Positions 5,677 to 5,836 of a stretch of DNA of 5,836 nucleotides are shown in pieces; positions within the stretch are counted from its first letter, which is position 1; the number at the start of each line of letters is the position of its first letter. The translations under genes and the position numbers were made by a program. Below the pieces are notes generated by a model. The model did no database searches. It was not told the origin of the DNA and saw only the letters and a program-made list of their open reading frames with translations. Source of the DNA: Thermoplasmata archaeon (GTDB taxonomy: Archaea > Thermoplasmatota > Thermoplasmata > Thermoplasmatales > Thermoplasmataceae); NCBI GenBank assembly GCA_021826795.1, contig JAKAYM010000114.1, positions 1 through 5,836 of the forward strand, read 5' to 3'.

Positions 5677-5836
5677 ATGCCTGGAAGAATATGGACCGGC
5701 GAGGAGAAGTATAATATTATAATGGAATCATTCCAGAATCCCAACATTACAATAGCAGAGATATGCAGGAACCATGGAATAGCAGTATCGTTATTTTATA
5801 AATGGAAGGAGCAGTTCTTGGAAGGTGGAAGAAAAG
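5677..5836 (+). CDS. IS3-family-type transposase OrfA, helix-turn-helix protein (partial, runs off right edge)
   Basis: The 53 visible residues match the N-terminus of IS3-type OrfA proteins (HTH_Tnp_1 type). IWTGEEKYNIIMES at 5-18 is followed by a helix-turn-helix at about 25-46 with TIAEICRNHGI and SLFYKWKEQFLEGG, the usual (Y/W)-x-W-(K/R)-x-x-F-L pattern. OrfA binds the element's terminal repeats and normally is joined to the DDE catalytic OrfB by frameshifting; OrfB would lie beyond the window. The start is set by GGGAGGT 7 bases upstream. The visible part has no frameshift or stop, so the gene may be intact, but completeness and activity cannot be judged. A related single-gene transposase or a stand-alone HTH protein is less likely. 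Confidence 0.85.
   Translation, partial: MPGRIWTGEEKYNIIMESFQNPNITIAEICRNHGIAVSLFYKWKEQFLEGGRK

Larger units (their letters stand above)
5525..5836 (+). mobile_element. Insertion sequence of IS3-like type, left part only
   Basis: The transposase OrfA at 5677 marks an insertion sequence that continues past the right edge. The left boundary is tentative. TGACACTAAATTTAGT beginning at 5525 starts with TG, as IS3-type terminal repeats do, and contains the perfect palindrome ACTAAATTTAGT (5529-5540). The right terminal repeat and the target duplication lie outside the window, so the border cannot be confirmed. If correct, about 150 bases precede the transposase start, longer than is usual for IS3 elements, so the true end may lie closer to 5677. 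Confidence 0.4.

Noticed and set aside
5193..5836. CRISPR array or tRNA gene
   Set aside because: There are no regularly spaced direct repeats of CRISPR length, and no tRNA cloverleaf with a T-loop TTCGANTC motif was seen here or elsewhere in the window.

Overview
This window looks like archaeal DNA from the Thermoplasmatales (Ferroplasma, Acidiplasma, Cuniculiplasma or a relative). The evidence is low GC, heavy use of AGG/AGA for Arg and ATA for Ile, archaeal TATA boxes about 25 bases before start codons, mostly leaderless-looking genes, and a TPP riboswitch, which is rare in Archaea but known from this order. The lineage is inferred from composition and signals, not from a database match.

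Layout. The left edge (about 17-97, minus strand) holds a well-conserved TPP riboswitch. It reads leftward into a gene that lies almost wholly outside the window and is probably a thiamine uptake or synthesis gene. A short intergenic region with two back-to-back promoters separates it from a rightward cluster: cbiG (177-1172), overlapping cbiA (1162-2517), then an alkaline-phosphatase-superfamily phosphodiesterase or phosphatase (2549-3655). T-rich termination signals follow. An independent leaderless MFS drug/solute exporter comes next (3756-5192). From 5193 to 5676 I see no intact gene, only an AT-rich hairpin terminator and two inverted repeats. At 5677 an IS3-type transposase OrfA starts and runs off the right edge. 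It has a strong Shine-Dalgarno sequence, unlike the first gene of each other transcription unit here.

How it fits together. CbiG (cobalt-precorrin-5A hydrolase) and CbiA (cobyrinate a,c-diamide synthase) are two steps of anaerobic cobalamin (B12) biosynthesis and are translationally coupled. The neighbouring metal-dependent phosphoesterase has every expected metal ligand but no assignable substrate; a role in B12 nucleotide-loop metabolism is only a guess from position. The thiamine-responsive leader on the other side makes this a divergent B1/B12 locus. The MFS transporter has its own promoter and need not be related. I did not find a clearly new biological system. The points most worth a second look are the riboswitch with its possible built-in ribosome binding site, the packed divergent promoters, the orphan phosphoesterase, and the structured gene-free stretch beside the insertion sequence.
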